In this document: positions 1 through 9,023 of the stretch, piece after piece
Layout of the letters: the number at the start of each line of letters is the position of its first letter
How positions within the stretch are numbered: position 1 is the stretch's first letter
Notes under the pieces: generated by a model
What the model was told of the DNA's origin: nothing
The model's database searches: none
The model's input: only the letters and a program-made list of their open reading frames with translations
From: Flavobacteriales bacterium
Lineage (GTDB): Bacteria > Bacteroidota > Bacteroidia > Flavobacteriales_D > Sanyastnellaceae
Length of the DNA stretch: 64,000 bases
Reading direction: 5' to 3'
NCBI GenBank assembly: GCA_016722445.1
Contig: JADKIZ010000019.1
Coordinates: forward strand, 1-64,000
Translations under genes and position numbers: made by a program

Positions 1-1606
1 TCCAATCATAACCCAATGGTCTGATCACTGGTTCAATGCCATGCCCCAATTTTCCGATGAAAGAATATTCGAGATTATCTACTTTATAAATACCAAAGGA
101 AGAATCTGCAGCGGTGGTAGCATTGACTTGATTACTTGATGTATCAAATGGTCCGTATGAAGCAAGTGCCCAGAGAATGATCGATATGGCAAGGATGACC
201 TTTCCGGCATCAAACACAAATATTTTCACTTTCTCCCAAAGATGTAGAAATACATATTTCCAAACGGGCAATTTGTATTCCGGCATTTCCATGATGAGAT
301 AACCGGGAGCAGAACTACGAATGAATATTTTCATCACAAATGCCACCAACAATGCCGAAACAAGTCCGAGCATGTAAAGTCCTAACAGCACGATGCCCTT
401 TAAATTGAAAACACCCAGTACCATGTAGTCTGGAATAACCAATGCAATGAGCAATGTGTAAACAGGAATGCGTGCGGAACAACTCATCAACGGCGCAACC
501 ATGATGGTGATCATCCTATCTTTCCAACTGCTGATGCCTCGTGCCGACATGATACCGGGTATGGCACATGCGACACTGCTCATCAATGGAACTACACTTT
601 TTCCATTTAATCCAAATGGTCTTACGAGTTTGTCCATGATAAATACCACACGCGACATGTAGCCGGATTCTTCAAGCAATGACAAAAAGAAAAACAGCAA
701 TGCAATTTGTGGAATAAATACAAGCACGCCACCAATTCCGGGAATGATGCCTTCTGCAATTAAATCGGTGAATACACCATCAGGTAACATTCCCTTGGTC
801 CATTGACTCAATTGAAGAAATCCCACATCAATCCATTCCATTGGATATGACGCGATGTAATAAATCACCTGGAAGATGAGAAATAAGATGGTCAAAAAAA
901 TGGCATAACCCCACAGTGGATGCACAGCAATTCGATCAATTCGTCGCGAATAGTTTTCCTTTCTATTTTCTACAGGCTGCTGAATGCGCGATAACATTCT
1001 GCGTATTTCACCATAACGTTTGGTGGTATCGCTCAGTTGTGCTTCGGCATTGTCGAGAATGTCCAGCGGTGAATGGTCGCCAAATTTTTTCGTGATGACA
1101 ACCGGCTGGTACTTGTCAATCAATTGATGCAATTCCTTCAAACCCTCTCCGGTTCTTCCATTCACTTCAATCACGGGAATGCCATTCAACTCTTTAGAAA
1201 ATTGAAGGATATCTGCCTTCTGTTCTCGTTTGGCAGCGATATCAGGCATGGTCAATGCGATCACCAGCGGCAAACCGAGATCGTGCAATTGAGTAAATAG
1301 CAATAGATTTCTCTCGAGATAAAGTTCATCAGCCACATAGATGAACAAATCAATGTCGGGCTTCGCAAGTTGCTGTTTGACAAAGTCTGCAACAACGCGC
1401 TCATCATCAGATTGAGGAAAAATACTATACGTTCCAGGGAGGTCGATGACTTCTACTTCGATGCCATTCTCCAGACGAAATTGTCCGGTTTTCTTGTCTA
1501 CAGTAACACCAGGGAAATTGCCAACCTTCTGTCTTAATCCCGTAAGCTGATTGAAAAGGGAACTTTTACCTGTATTCGGATTTCCTGTAATTGCTATTTT
1601 CCGCAT
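1..1606 (-). CDS. feoB: Ferrous iron transporter B (FeoB), C-terminus cut by window edge
   Basis: GTP-dependent inner-membrane ferrous iron importer. The N-terminal G domain begins at residue 1 with the P-loop GNPNTGKSS (about 8-16), followed by the G3 DLPG motif (about 54-57). The expected G4 Asn position reads TMPD rather than NxxD. After a linker come several hydrophobic membrane segments and the gate motif CAIPGIMSARG typical of FeoB. About 535 codons are inside the window and the remaining C-terminal membrane part lies beyond base 1. The ATG at 1604-1606 is 19 bp after feoA, so the two form an operon read leftwards. Identification is secure; only the 3' end is missing. Confidence 0.96.
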   Translation of the reverse strand, partial: MRKIAITGNPNTGKSSLFNQLTGLRQKVGNFPGVTVDKKTGQFRLENGIEVEVIDLPGTYSIFPQSDDERVVADFVKQQLAKPDIDLFIYVADELYLERNLLLFTQLHDLGLPLVIALTMPDIAAKREQKADILQFSKELNGIPVIEVNGRTGEGLKELHQLIDKYQPVVITKKFGDHSPLDILDNAEAQLSDTTKRYGEIRRMLSRIQQPVENRKENYSRRIDRIAVHPLWGYAIFLTILFLIFQVIYYIASYPMEWIDVGFLQLSQWTKGMLPDGVFTDLIAEGIIPGIGGVLVFIPQIALLFFFLSLLEESGYMSRVVFIMDKLVRPFGLNGKSVVPLMSSVACAIPGIMSARGISSWKDRMITIMVAPLMSCSARIPVYTLLIALVIPDYMVLGVFNLKGIVLLGLYMLGLVSALLVAFVMKIFIRSSAPGYLIMEMPEYKLPVWKYVFLHLWEKVKIFVFDAGKVILAISIILWALASYGPFDTSSNQVNATTAADSSFGIYKVDNLEYSFIGKLGHGIEPVIRPLGYDW

Positions 1607-1625
1607 GATACTCCAGCTTGTCTGA

Positions 1626-1868
1626 TCAATCCATCAGGGTGATGATTTGTGCCTCTGATTTTCGGAGTGAGAGAACATAACCGCCGACATCTATCGCGAT
1701 GGGATCGCCAAAGGGTGCTTTGAAAAGTACAGTGACTTTACGGCCTGGTAAAAGGCCCATTTCCGACAACTTCAATGATAAACGGTGTGGTTGCAATGAC
1801 TTGACTATGCCGGACTCACCTGACTCAAGAACCGATAGATCTGTATGTTTTGGTGCGGAATACTTCAC
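1626..1868 (-). CDS. feoA: Ferrous iron transport protein A (FeoA)
   Basis: Small SH3-like cytoplasmic protein of 80 residues that assists FeoB. Visible family features are the LSEMGLLPGRKVTVL core (about 34-48), followed by GDPIAIDVGGY and LSLRKSEA. Length is normal for FeoA. It sits directly upstream of feoB in the same direction. The divergent arsR starts about 200 bp away, so the shared spacer must hold promoters for both directions. Confidence 0.93.
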   Translation of the reverse strand: MKYSAPKHTDLSVLESGESGIVKSLQPHRLSLKLSEMGLLPGRKVTVLFKAPFGDPIAIDVGGYVLSLRKSEAQIITLMD

Positions 1869-2050
1869 GCGGTAAAGATGCTTTTACTTTTTGTTAATAT
1901 TGAATACCCCAAAAATGGTATTTGTTGATCTCCTAACCTATGCTGAATATCATATCTTCTTGTCTTGCTGTGAATCAATAGATTAACGATGCAATGTGGA
2001 GATCTATTTCTTTTTAGAAGAAAATAATTGAATTCAGATAAACTATATCG

Positions 2051-2066
2051 TAATATTGCAATATTA
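2051..2066. promoter_or_regulatory. Perfect 16-bp palindrome upstream of arsR, likely operator
   Basis: TAATATTGCAATATTA is a perfect inverted repeat ending 8 bp before the arsR ATG. Its first half, TAATATTG, is one base from the Bacteroidota -7 promoter box TAnnTTTG, so a bound repressor would cover the promoter. ArsR/SmtB repressors bind A/T-rich inverted repeats at their own promoters, so autoregulation is the natural reading. The palindrome is seen directly; the binding is inferred. Confidence 0.6.
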
Positions 2067-2074
2067 AAATAAAG

Positions 2075-2407
2075 ATGGGAACAACCAAAACAGAACACTT
2101 CACGGACAAGCAGAATGCGACGGCATCGATGCTCAAAGCCCTTGGACATCCAGCCCGTATTGCCATTATGGAATTTCTCATCACCGCGAATCATTGCATT
2201 TGTGGTGACATCGTGAATGAGATTCCGTTGTCGCAACCAACCATATCGCAACATCTGAAGGAATTGAAAAATGCCGGGCTCATCAAAGGACGTGTTGAAG
2301 GAAATGCTATCTGCTATTGTGTAAATGAGCAGTCTATTTCAGACATCATTGGATATTTCGGCAACATCACCAACAAGATAAATCAACGAGCGGGTAACTG
2401 CTGTTAA
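2075..2407 (+). CDS. ArsR/SmtB-family metalloregulator
   Basis: Winged-helix repressor of 110 residues. The LKALGHPARIAIMEFL segment (about 21-36) is the typical ArsR N-terminal helix pair. The recognition helix region is LSQPTISQHLKELKNAGLIKGR. Cysteines at CICGD (about 42-44), close to the classical ArsR metal-site position, and a C-terminal Cys pair are candidate sensing ligands. It is followed 12 bp later by a DUF6428 gene, a common partner in Bacteroidota arsenic loci. No arsenate reductase or arsenite exporter follows here, so the true inducer is unknown. Confidence 0.92.
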   Translation: MGTTKTEHFTDKQNATASMLKALGHPARIAIMEFLITANHCICGDIVNEIPLSQPTISQHLKELKNAGLIKGRVEGNAICYCVNEQSISDIIGYFGNITNKINQRAGNCC

Positions 2408-2419
2408 ACAATCAATACC

Positions 2420-2854
2420 ATGAAACTTTCACAATTCATTATCAACTTACAGACCATCGAACAAATGAGTTTCATCCTTCCGGATGGACAAACGATTCCG
2501 GCTCATTTTCACATCACGGAAGCCGGACTTAGTACCAAACACTTCATCGATTGTGGTGGAACCATCCGTATGGAAAAGGCTATAAACCTGCAGCTTTGGG
2601 TGGCCGGCGATCTCGATCACAGGCTTACTTCATCCAAGATGAAAAAAATCATGGATCTCGCTTCTCCTCTATTCGGACAAGAGGATCTAGAAATTGAAGT
2701 AGAATATCAGACTTCTACCGTAGGCCGTTATGGTTTGGATTTCGATGGAAAAAATTTCATGCTGACAACAAAAGAAACGGATTGTCTTGCCAAAGATCAT
2801 TGCGGTATTCCGACCGACAAACTCAAAGTCAATCTTTCTGAACTGGGGAAGTAG
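2420..2854 (+). CDS. DUF6428 family protein, arsR operon partner
   Basis: Cytoplasmic protein of 144 residues without signal peptide or membrane segment. Recognisable family features are the start MKLSQFIINL, the HFHITEAG segment (about 34-41), and ETDCLAKDHCGIPTDK near the C-terminus with two Cys and a His. It lies 12 bp after arsR and is surely co-transcribed. The family often accompanies ArsR in Bacteroidota; its biochemical role is not known to me. The Cys/His cluster would fit metal or metalloid handling, which is inference. Confidence 0.8.
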   Translation: MKLSQFIINLQTIEQMSFILPDGQTIPAHFHITEAGLSTKHFIDCGGTIRMEKAINLQLWVAGDLDHRLTSSKMKKIMDLASPLFGQEDLEIEVEYQTSTVGRYGLDFDGKNFMLTTKETDCLAKDHCGIPTDKLKVNLSELGK

Positions 2855-2982
2855 AAAGCGTCTTGCTGCGCACCAAGCAGCGGTTGCTGCTCATGAAGTA
2901 GTCGAAAAAAGAAGGAACTGTGAGAATCGCGTGAAATGGCCAGCATGGCGACTTATCTTCGCGCGCTCAAAATTTTTCCGGA

Positions 2983-4596
2983 ATGCTCAATGTTTCTAAT
3001 GTATCGCTCCGTTATGGCAAGCGTATTTTGTTTGATGAAGTCAACGTAAAATTTACGCATGGCAATTGTTACGGTGTGATTGGTGCCAACGGCGCAGGTA
3101 AATCAACTTTCCTAAAAATTATCTCTGGTGAAATAGAACCACTTACCGGTGAAATTGCAATGGGGACTGGCGAGCGAATGAGTGTTCTGAAGCAGAACCA
3201 CTTTGAATTTGATATCTATACCGTGCTACATACCGTTCTGATGGGCAACAAAGTCCTTTGGAACCTTATGAAAGAAAAGGACGCCATTTATGCCAAACCT
3301 GATTTTACCGATGAAGACGGAGAAAAGGCGGCGGAACTTGAAGTTCAATTCGCAGAAATGGACGGATGGAATGCGGAAAGTGATGCTGCGAATTTGTTGA
3401 GCGGACTCGGAATCAAAGAGGAAGAGCACAACAAATTAATGAGTGAACTGAATGGTAAAGATAAAGTTCGTGTTCTTCTGGCTCAGGCTCTTTTCGGAAA
3501 TCCTGAGATTTTGCTACTGGATGAGCCTACGAATGACCTTGATGTGGAAACCATTTCCTGGCTTGAAAACTTTTTAGCTGATTTTCAAAATACCGTTATT
3601 GTTGTCTCTCACGACCGTCACTTCTTGGACGCAGTTTGCACGCACATTGTCGATATAGACTTCAGTAAAATTCAGTTATATACTGGCAATTACACATTCT
3701 GGTACGAATCCAGTCAGCTTGCCCTGAGACAACGTGCTGATCAAAACAAAAAAGTCGAAGACAAAAGGAAAGAATTGCAAGAGTTCGTGGAGCGATTCAG
3801 TGCGAATGCTTCGAAATCAAGACAGGCCACGAGTCGTAAAAAACTTTTGGATAAACTTGTTGTTGATCAGATACAGCCATCAACCCGCAAATACCCGGGT
3901 ATTATATTTCGTCCTGAAAGAGAATGTGGCGATCAAATTCTCAACGTAGAAAAGCTCTCTAAAAAATCTGCCGAAGGTGTTGTGCTTTTCCACGATGTGA
4001 GTTTCACATTGATCAAAGGAGATAAAGTGGCCATCTTGTCCAAAGAACACAGCGCCATTACAGCTTTTTTTGAAATCATTACCGGACATCTTCAACCGGA
4101 TCAAGGGGAATACAATTGGGGCAGTACAATTACTTCCGCTTATTTACCGAACGATAATGCCGATTATTTCAATACAGATGATAACCTCATCGATTGGCTT
4201 AGACAATATTCAAAGGATAAGGATGAAACGTATGTGCGTGGCTTTTTGGGTAAAATGCTCTTCAGTGGTGAAGAAGTAATGAAGAAAGCCAATGTATTGA
4301 GTGGTGGAGAAAAAGTGCGTTGTATGATTTCGAGAATGATGTTGTCTGGCGCCAATTGTTTGGTGATGGATGAACCAACGAATCACCTCGATCTTGAATC
4401 CATCACTGCATTCAACAATGCAATGAAAGATTGGAAAAACATCACTCTTTTCACATCTCATGACCATGAGTTTATGCATACAGTAGCCAACAGGATCATT
4501 GAAATTACCCCAAATGGCATCATCGATAAACGAACATCTTTTGATGAATACTTGTCGGATAAAGGTGTTATCGAGCAACGCAAGACAATGTACTGA
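2983..4596 (+). CDS. ABC-F family ATPase (YbiT-like)
   Basis: Soluble protein of 537 residues with two ABC domains and no membrane segments, as in ABC-F translation factors. NBD1 has an intact Walker A GANGAGKST (about 34-42) and Walker B LLLDEPTND, but its signature reads LNGKDKVRV rather than LSGGE. NBD2 keeps LSGGEKVRC and VMDEPTNHLD but has SKEHSAIT where Walker A should be. The linker between the domains is charged and helical. The nucleotide sites are thus asymmetric. It is probably its own transcription unit, 128 bp after the DUF6428 gene. Function in ribosome rescue or antibiotic protection is a family-level inference. Confidence 0.9.
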   Translation: MLNVSNVSLRYGKRILFDEVNVKFTHGNCYGVIGANGAGKSTFLKIISGEIEPLTGEIAMGTGERMSVLKQNHFEFDIYTVLHTVLMGNKVLWNLMKEKDAIYAKPDFTDEDGEKAAELEVQFAEMDGWNAESDAANLLSGLGIKEEEHNKLMSELNGKDKVRVLLAQALFGNPEILLLDEPTNDLDVETISWLENFLADFQNTVIVVSHDRHFLDAVCTHIVDIDFSKIQLYTGNYTFWYESSQLALRQRADQNKKVEDKRKELQEFVERFSANASKSRQATSRKKLLDKLVVDQIQPSTRKYPGIIFRPERECGDQILNVEKLSKKSAEGVVLFHDVSFTLIKGDKVAILSKEHSAITAFFEIITGHLQPDQGEYNWGSTITSAYLPNDNADYFNTDDNLIDWLRQYSKDKDETYVRGFLGKMLFSGEEVMKKANVLSGGEKVRCMISRMMLSGANCLVMDEPTNHLDLESITAFNNAMKDWKNITLFTSHDHEFMHTVANRIIEITPNGIIDKRTSFDEYLSDKGVIEQRKTMY

Positions 4597-4632
4597 GCTG
4601 TGGTAAAAATGGGTTTTGATGGTTTGATTCAA

Positions 4633-5157
4633 TCACCTCACTTCTCTTGGTTTTGTATATGCCGAATCTACCATCAGGCTTTCTAACCTGATTTTCTCTG
4701 ATCCATCCGGATGAATCAATTTCACGGTGCAATTGTGCTGTGGTTTTCCGCCTTCATGAAACGTCACAAACAGGAATTCTGAGCTTGTTGGGGTTACGGT
4801 TCCAACAATGTTTAAGTAAGTGATGTGATGTTTGGATCGCAGCAATTGAAATGAATCCTCAAATGGTATGAGACATATTTTTTTGTCTTCTATGATCACG
4901 GGTAATTCGATGTCGGGAAAATCATCATGCCTGCCAATAAAGATCGTATCTGTCGTTTCAGAATTCTGAGCATTCGTCCACTTGATGTATTCTTCAATGG
5001 CTCTGGTGTAACAATTTATGGTGTTAATCTGTTCTGAATTCTGATCGACCTGATGAGTTGGATTCTCCGATTTTCCTGCAGTATCACAACTTTGTATTGT
5101 GAGACCAATAAGAAAAGAGATTACGATTATTTTCAAAAATCCAATCCGATGAATCAT
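4633..5157 (-). CDS. Hypothetical lipoprotein
   Basis: About 174 residues starting at MIHRIGFLK, chosen because a hydrophobic signal and the lipobox LTIQSC follow at once; a start 7 codons earlier is also open. The mature part is hydrophilic and contains FIGRHDDFPDIELPV and an FVTFHEGG stretch, with no family I recognise. It is convergent with the ABC-F gene, 36 bp from its stop. Confidence 0.6.
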   Translation of the reverse strand: MIHRIGFLKIIVISFLIGLTIQSCDTAGKSENPTHQVDQNSEQINTINCYTRAIEEYIKWTNAQNSETTDTIFIGRHDDFPDIELPVIIEDKKICLIPFEDSFQLLRSKHHITYLNIVGTVTPTSSEFLFVTFHEGGKPQHNCTVKLIHPDGSEKIRLESLMVDSAYTKPREVR

Positions 5158-5408
5158 AGGCGGCGCTGTGTTTTCCATTTCCCTTCAGTTTCAGGTGATG
5201 ATTTTGATGAGTATGTTCTCCCTTTCGGCTGTGAATTTGATCTTAAAAACAGTCATGTCGGCAATTTAAGAAAATCAGATTCCGGGAACTACATACTGAG
5301 AAAGCAAACCACCACATCAAGTAAATTTAAGAAGGAATGATACATGTGTACCTCATTGACCCATGCTAATGGAATACATGCCATTGTCTGGATAACTTTG
5401 TTATTCAA

Positions 5409-6308
5409 ATGAAAAGAAAAGATTTCCTTAAATCAACCGCTGCGCTCGCCGTTATGGGACCATTGACCAGTTTTAGCCGGTTCACAGATGAACTGCCTCT
5501 TCAGGACAAAATTTTGCCTGTATTGTTTACTTCACATGGCAATCCGATGGATATTCCACTTCCCAAAGAGCAACGAAAATTTTGGATGACTTTATTCAAT
5601 CTTGGCCGCGATCTGCAAGCCAATTACGATGTCAAAGCAGTTTTAGTGGTCTCTGCCCACTGGTGCACACGAGGCACTTTCGTGAATATCTCTCAAGATC
5701 AGGAACAGATATACGATTACTATGGTTTCCCGAAAGAGTATTATGACGTTTATTATAAAGCGAAAGGTGCTCCGAATGTAGCGCATCAGGTAAAAGAGAT
5801 CGTTCCTTCTATCACCGAAACAACGGATTGGGGGCTTGATCATGGAGCTTGGCCCATGTTGATGCACCTTTTTCCCGAAGGGAATGTGCCTGTTTTTCAA
5901 ATGTCGATCGATTATTATGCTAAACCAGAATACCACTATGAAATAGGTAAACAATTGAAGGCATTGCGACAAAAAGGTGTTCTGATCATTGGCAGTGGTT
6001 CTCTTATTCATAACCTGCCTTTGGCGATAAAAAAAATGCAGGCGAATGATATGAATCCATATGGTTGGGAAGCTGAATATGATGCGTGGATCAAACAACA
6101 ACTTGACGGACGTCATGTGCAGAATATCATCAGTTACGAAACAAGCCACAAGCTCGGAAAAATGGCCGCACCAACTCCGGATCATTTTGTTCCGGTTCTT
6201 TACAGCCTTGGGTTGATGGATACTGCAGATGAAATGAAATACTTTTATGAAGAGCCAACGTCTTTGCCTGCTTTCAGCGAACGCAGTTTTATCCTGACAA
6301 GATACTGA
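5409..6308 (+). CDS. LigB-type extradiol ring-cleavage dioxygenase (DODA/YgiD-like), exported
   Basis: Protein of 299 residues. The N-terminus (KRKDFLKSTAALAVMG) looks like a Tat-type signal with a single arginine. The catalytic domain begins near residue 35: LFTSHGNPMDIP gives the first His, VVSAHWC the second, and LDHGAWPML a third conserved position. LIIGSGSLIHNL and PDHFVPVLYSLG match the family's later blocks. These enzymes are non-heme Fe(II) or Zn proteins opening aromatic diols such as DOPA; the physiological substrate here is unknown. A TAACTTTG -7-like box lies at 5393-5400, just before the ATG. Confidence 0.88.
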   Translation: MKRKDFLKSTAALAVMGPLTSFSRFTDELPLQDKILPVLFTSHGNPMDIPLPKEQRKFWMTLFNLGRDLQANYDVKAVLVVSAHWCTRGTFVNISQDQEQIYDYYGFPKEYYDVYYKAKGAPNVAHQVKEIVPSITETTDWGLDHGAWPMLMHLFPEGNVPVFQMSIDYYAKPEYHYEIGKQLKALRQKGVLIIGSGSLIHNLPLAIKKMQANDMNPYGWEAEYDAWIKQQLDGRHVQNIISYETSHKLGKMAAPTPDHFVPVLYSLGLMDTADEMKYFYEEPTSLPAFSERSFILTRY

Positions 6309-6398
6309 TCGCCTTGCAATCAATGGAAAGAAATAGAAGATGAAGTCAAAGTTGACTCATTCAACACCACTGATTACAGTATTTTCTAGATGAAATGG

Positions 6399-7685
6399 CT
6401 ATTCAAACGTCACCTGCAACACAATTCTCTCTCCTGCTCTTTCCACTACGCAATCTACAGTTTGACCAGCTTCGAATTTGCCGAGGGCTTCCATATAACC
6501 ATAGATATCCGCAATGTCATAGTCACCCATTTTCACAATGGTGTCTCCGCCTTTCAGTCCAGCTTTCGCTCCTGGCTTACCATCTTTAGCGCCATCGATG
6601 CGCAATCCTGCTCCTGAATACAGATAGTCTGGAATGACACCTAGCGTTACTTTGAAGTCACTTGATGACGGAGTTGCATCTTTTGTCTTGGTGAACTGTG
6701 GCTTACCTCTGCCATCCATTTTCAAGATGACTTGTTGGATATAATTCGTCACCGATACAATTCCTGCATAATTGAGTTTGTCTGCATCATCAGATGGTTT
6801 GTGATAATCTTCGTGTTGTCCGGTGAAGAAATGGATTGCAGGAATATCCACTAAATAGAAACTCGTGTGATCACTTGCACCTACGCCACTTTCGCTGGTT
6901 ACGATTTTAATGCCATCCACTTGTATTTCCGGAAGGATTTGCATCCAGTCAGGACAAGTTCCCACGCCATTGATCGCTAGTGCTTTTTCGGCATTCAATT
7001 TACCGACCATGTCCATATTAAGCATATAGCTTACCGTCTTCAAGTCAATGGTTGGATGTTTTGTGAAATAATTGCTTCCCCAAAGTCCTTTTTCTTCTCC
7101 GCTAAATGCCATGATGAGGTAGTTGTTATGTGTTGTACCCGCCGGTTTAGCGGACAACCACTGAGCAAGTTCGATCAGAGAGGATACGCCGCTGGCATTG
7201 TCATCTGCACCGTTGTGGATGGCTTTTGGTCCAGTCCAAAGTGAATTTTCATCACCCATTCCTAGGTGATCATAATGTGCACCAATGATAACAGTGGTAG
7301 CAGCACCATTATCCAGATAACCAATCACATTTCTACCTCTGATTTCTTTCACCAATGCCATTCCCATGGACGTGCTGTCACCATTGTGGTGGATCTGGCC
7401 TGGAGAGTGAGGTACAAAACTGAAATACTGAAACCATGAACTGTCGCCTTTGGCCTGCAGACCCATCGTCATCATTTTTCCCGCGATGTATTCAGAAGCC
7501 TTTCTCTCTCCTTCCGTTCCAACTTCACGGCCTTCCATCATGTCATCAGCTAAAACACTTACCGTCATATTTACCCTGTCCTGTGGTGTCGAAAAATTTT
7601 TGTATTTCGACGGAGGAGTGCATAAGAAGGCAGTTCCTGTGATGAATGTGAATATGGCAATATTCAGGCGATGTACAAGCTTCAT
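6399..7685 (-). CDS. M28-family zinc aminopeptidase with C-terminal PDZ domain
   Basis: Secreted or envelope peptidase of 428 residues with an N-terminal signal. Zinc-ligand motifs of M28 are all visible: IGAHYDHLG, NGADDNASG, FSGEEKGLWGS, LNMDMVG and, near 300, a His in EDYHKPSDD. A PDZ domain occupies about 345-425 (GVIPDYLYSGAGLRI, then KAGLKGGDTIVKMGD). This M28-PDZ arrangement is common in Bacteroidota. The gene is complete, convergent with the dioxygenase gene, and probably its own unit. Confidence 0.93.
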   Translation of the reverse strand: MKLVHRLNIAIFTFITGTAFLCTPPSKYKNFSTPQDRVNMTVSVLADDMMEGREVGTEGERKASEYIAGKMMTMGLQAKGDSSWFQYFSFVPHSPGQIHHNGDSTSMGMALVKEIRGRNVIGYLDNGAATTVIIGAHYDHLGMGDENSLWTGPKAIHNGADDNASGVSSLIELAQWLSAKPAGTTHNNYLIMAFSGEEKGLWGSNYFTKHPTIDLKTVSYMLNMDMVGKLNAEKALAINGVGTCPDWMQILPEIQVDGIKIVTSESGVGASDHTSFYLVDIPAIHFFTGQHEDYHKPSDDADKLNYAGIVSVTNYIQQVILKMDGRGKPQFTKTKDATPSSSDFKVTLGVIPDYLYSGAGLRIDGAKDGKPGAKAGLKGGDTIVKMGDYDIADIYGYMEALGKFEAGQTVDCVVERAGERIVLQVTFE

Positions 7686-7751
7686 TTTGACGAATTTTTC
7701 GCGAAAATAAGTACGAGAACCTAAGTTTCACTGACATTATTCATCCCCAGT

Positions 7752-8471
7752 CTACCAGAAGACATACCCTATCTTCAAACTGAATGTGAAATTGGGTAAA
7801 AACCGCACACCGTCCATATTGTGGGAAGACAATACGGTGTCCAAAAACTCATCATTCGGATTTTCACGGTCGGAATGGGTGATCTTTCGATAGGCGACAC
7901 CTATGCCAAAACCTGGTTCTATGTACCATTGATGAAACATGAATGACTTTCCACTCAGTTTCAAATTGATCCCAACACGTTGCTTGTGAAGGTAAAAGAA
8001 GTCTTCATAGTAATAATAACCTGTGTCACGGGGCGGATCATATATGAATGTGGTATCGACCACATGAAAAAGATCGTTTACATAACTGTGGTTGTCGGTG
8101 TAAAATAATTCAACGGAATACACAGGATAGCCCAAAACCATTTTTCTTTTCGTATGCGTATACTTCAACTCCGCTTTGGCCTTGAAACCTTTGTTGGTAT
8201 ACCAATAAGCGCCGCGGTCCATAGCTTCAAAAAGGTATCCCAATGCACTGTGTTTAATGATGGGACCAGCTTCAACCTGTAGAGCAAATTGCTTGTTGAG
8301 CCATCTCTCGTAACCTATCTGAACGGATGGATTGATGAGATCCATCAAACCAAGTGGATTGAGGAAAAAAGCATTGGGTGCTTTACGGTATAGACTGTCC
8401 TTTTGAGCCATACATTCAATCTTCACAATGAATATGAAGGCGAATAATGCGATGGCCGCTTTGATCTTCAT
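7752..8471 (-). CDS. Outer membrane beta-barrel protein, unassigned
   Basis: Protein of 239 residues with signal peptide (cleavage likely after ECMAQ). The mature part alternates hydrophobic and polar residues with many aromatics (YERWLNKQFALQVEAG, FMFHQWYIEPGFGIG) and ends in YVFW, a terminal aromatic typical of outer membrane barrels. No specific family recognised; it resembles the small DUF3575-like barrels. It lies 66 bp after the M28 gene on the same strand. Confidence 0.65.
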   Translation of the reverse strand: MKIKAAIALFAFIFIVKIECMAQKDSLYRKAPNAFFLNPLGLMDLINPSVQIGYERWLNKQFALQVEAGPIIKHSALGYLFEAMDRGAYWYTNKGFKAKAELKYTHTKRKMVLGYPVYSVELFYTDNHSYVNDLFHVVDTTFIYDPPRDTGYYYYEDFFYLHKQRVGINLKLSGKSFMFHQWYIEPGFGIGVAYRKITHSDRENPNDEFLDTVLSSHNMDGVRFLPNFTFSLKIGYVFW

Positions 8472-8694
8472 GGAACAAATATCGCTTTGGAATTGTGATG
8501 TGAGAAGTAAGCCCAGGGTTATGATCTACTAATGTGAATGACAAAAGTATGATCTCCAATAAAGTTTCAAACTTTACCCAATGGTCTCAATTGATTCAAT
8601 TCACAGAATTGTGGATTGACAATGAAATACCCAATTGATATAAGGCCTTTGCTAGTCAAAAAAAATGAAACAGAAATGGGGAAGATAATTCCTG

Positions 8695-8739
8695 AAAAAA
8701 CAACGGGTTGGTTTTGGTTATTTACCCGTTGTCTTTTTC
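8695..8739 (-). terminator. Rho-independent terminator of the metal efflux operon
   Basis: An 8-bp perfect stem CAACGGGT/ACCCGTTG (8701-8708 with 8724-8731) is flanked by an A-run on the left and a T-run on the right. Read on the minus strand, the hairpin is followed by six T, placing transcript ends about 290 bp after the adaptor gene. The rest of the 8472-9023 spacer shows no gene or clear motif. Confidence 0.75.
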
Positions 8740-9023
8740 AGAATGTCATAAGATCATCAATCAGTATCCTATGTGATTAGAGGCTTGATTTCTTTATCAA
8801 TAAACAAACAGAACTAAATGTATTACACCCTTCCGGCAAAATGACTGCAATACATGAGTTCTGTCTGTTTAGTGTTTCGTCACAAATGAATCAATCATCT
8901 AGTGACGAGGTGTTTGGTTGTGTCAAGTAATCAGCTTATCGTGTGTCCGATTTGCTGGTACAAAAGTGGGTGGAACTACTTTCCTAGACCTTACCGAAAA
9001 ATCAAATTTTGACACATGGACTT

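Noticed and set aside
1865..2254. 129-codon minus-strand frame
   Set aside because: Antisense to arsR and over the shared promoter spacer; odd composition, no family.
5053..5340. 95-codon plus-strand frame
   Set aside because: Antisense to the lipoprotein gene at 4633-5157, with no recognisable features.
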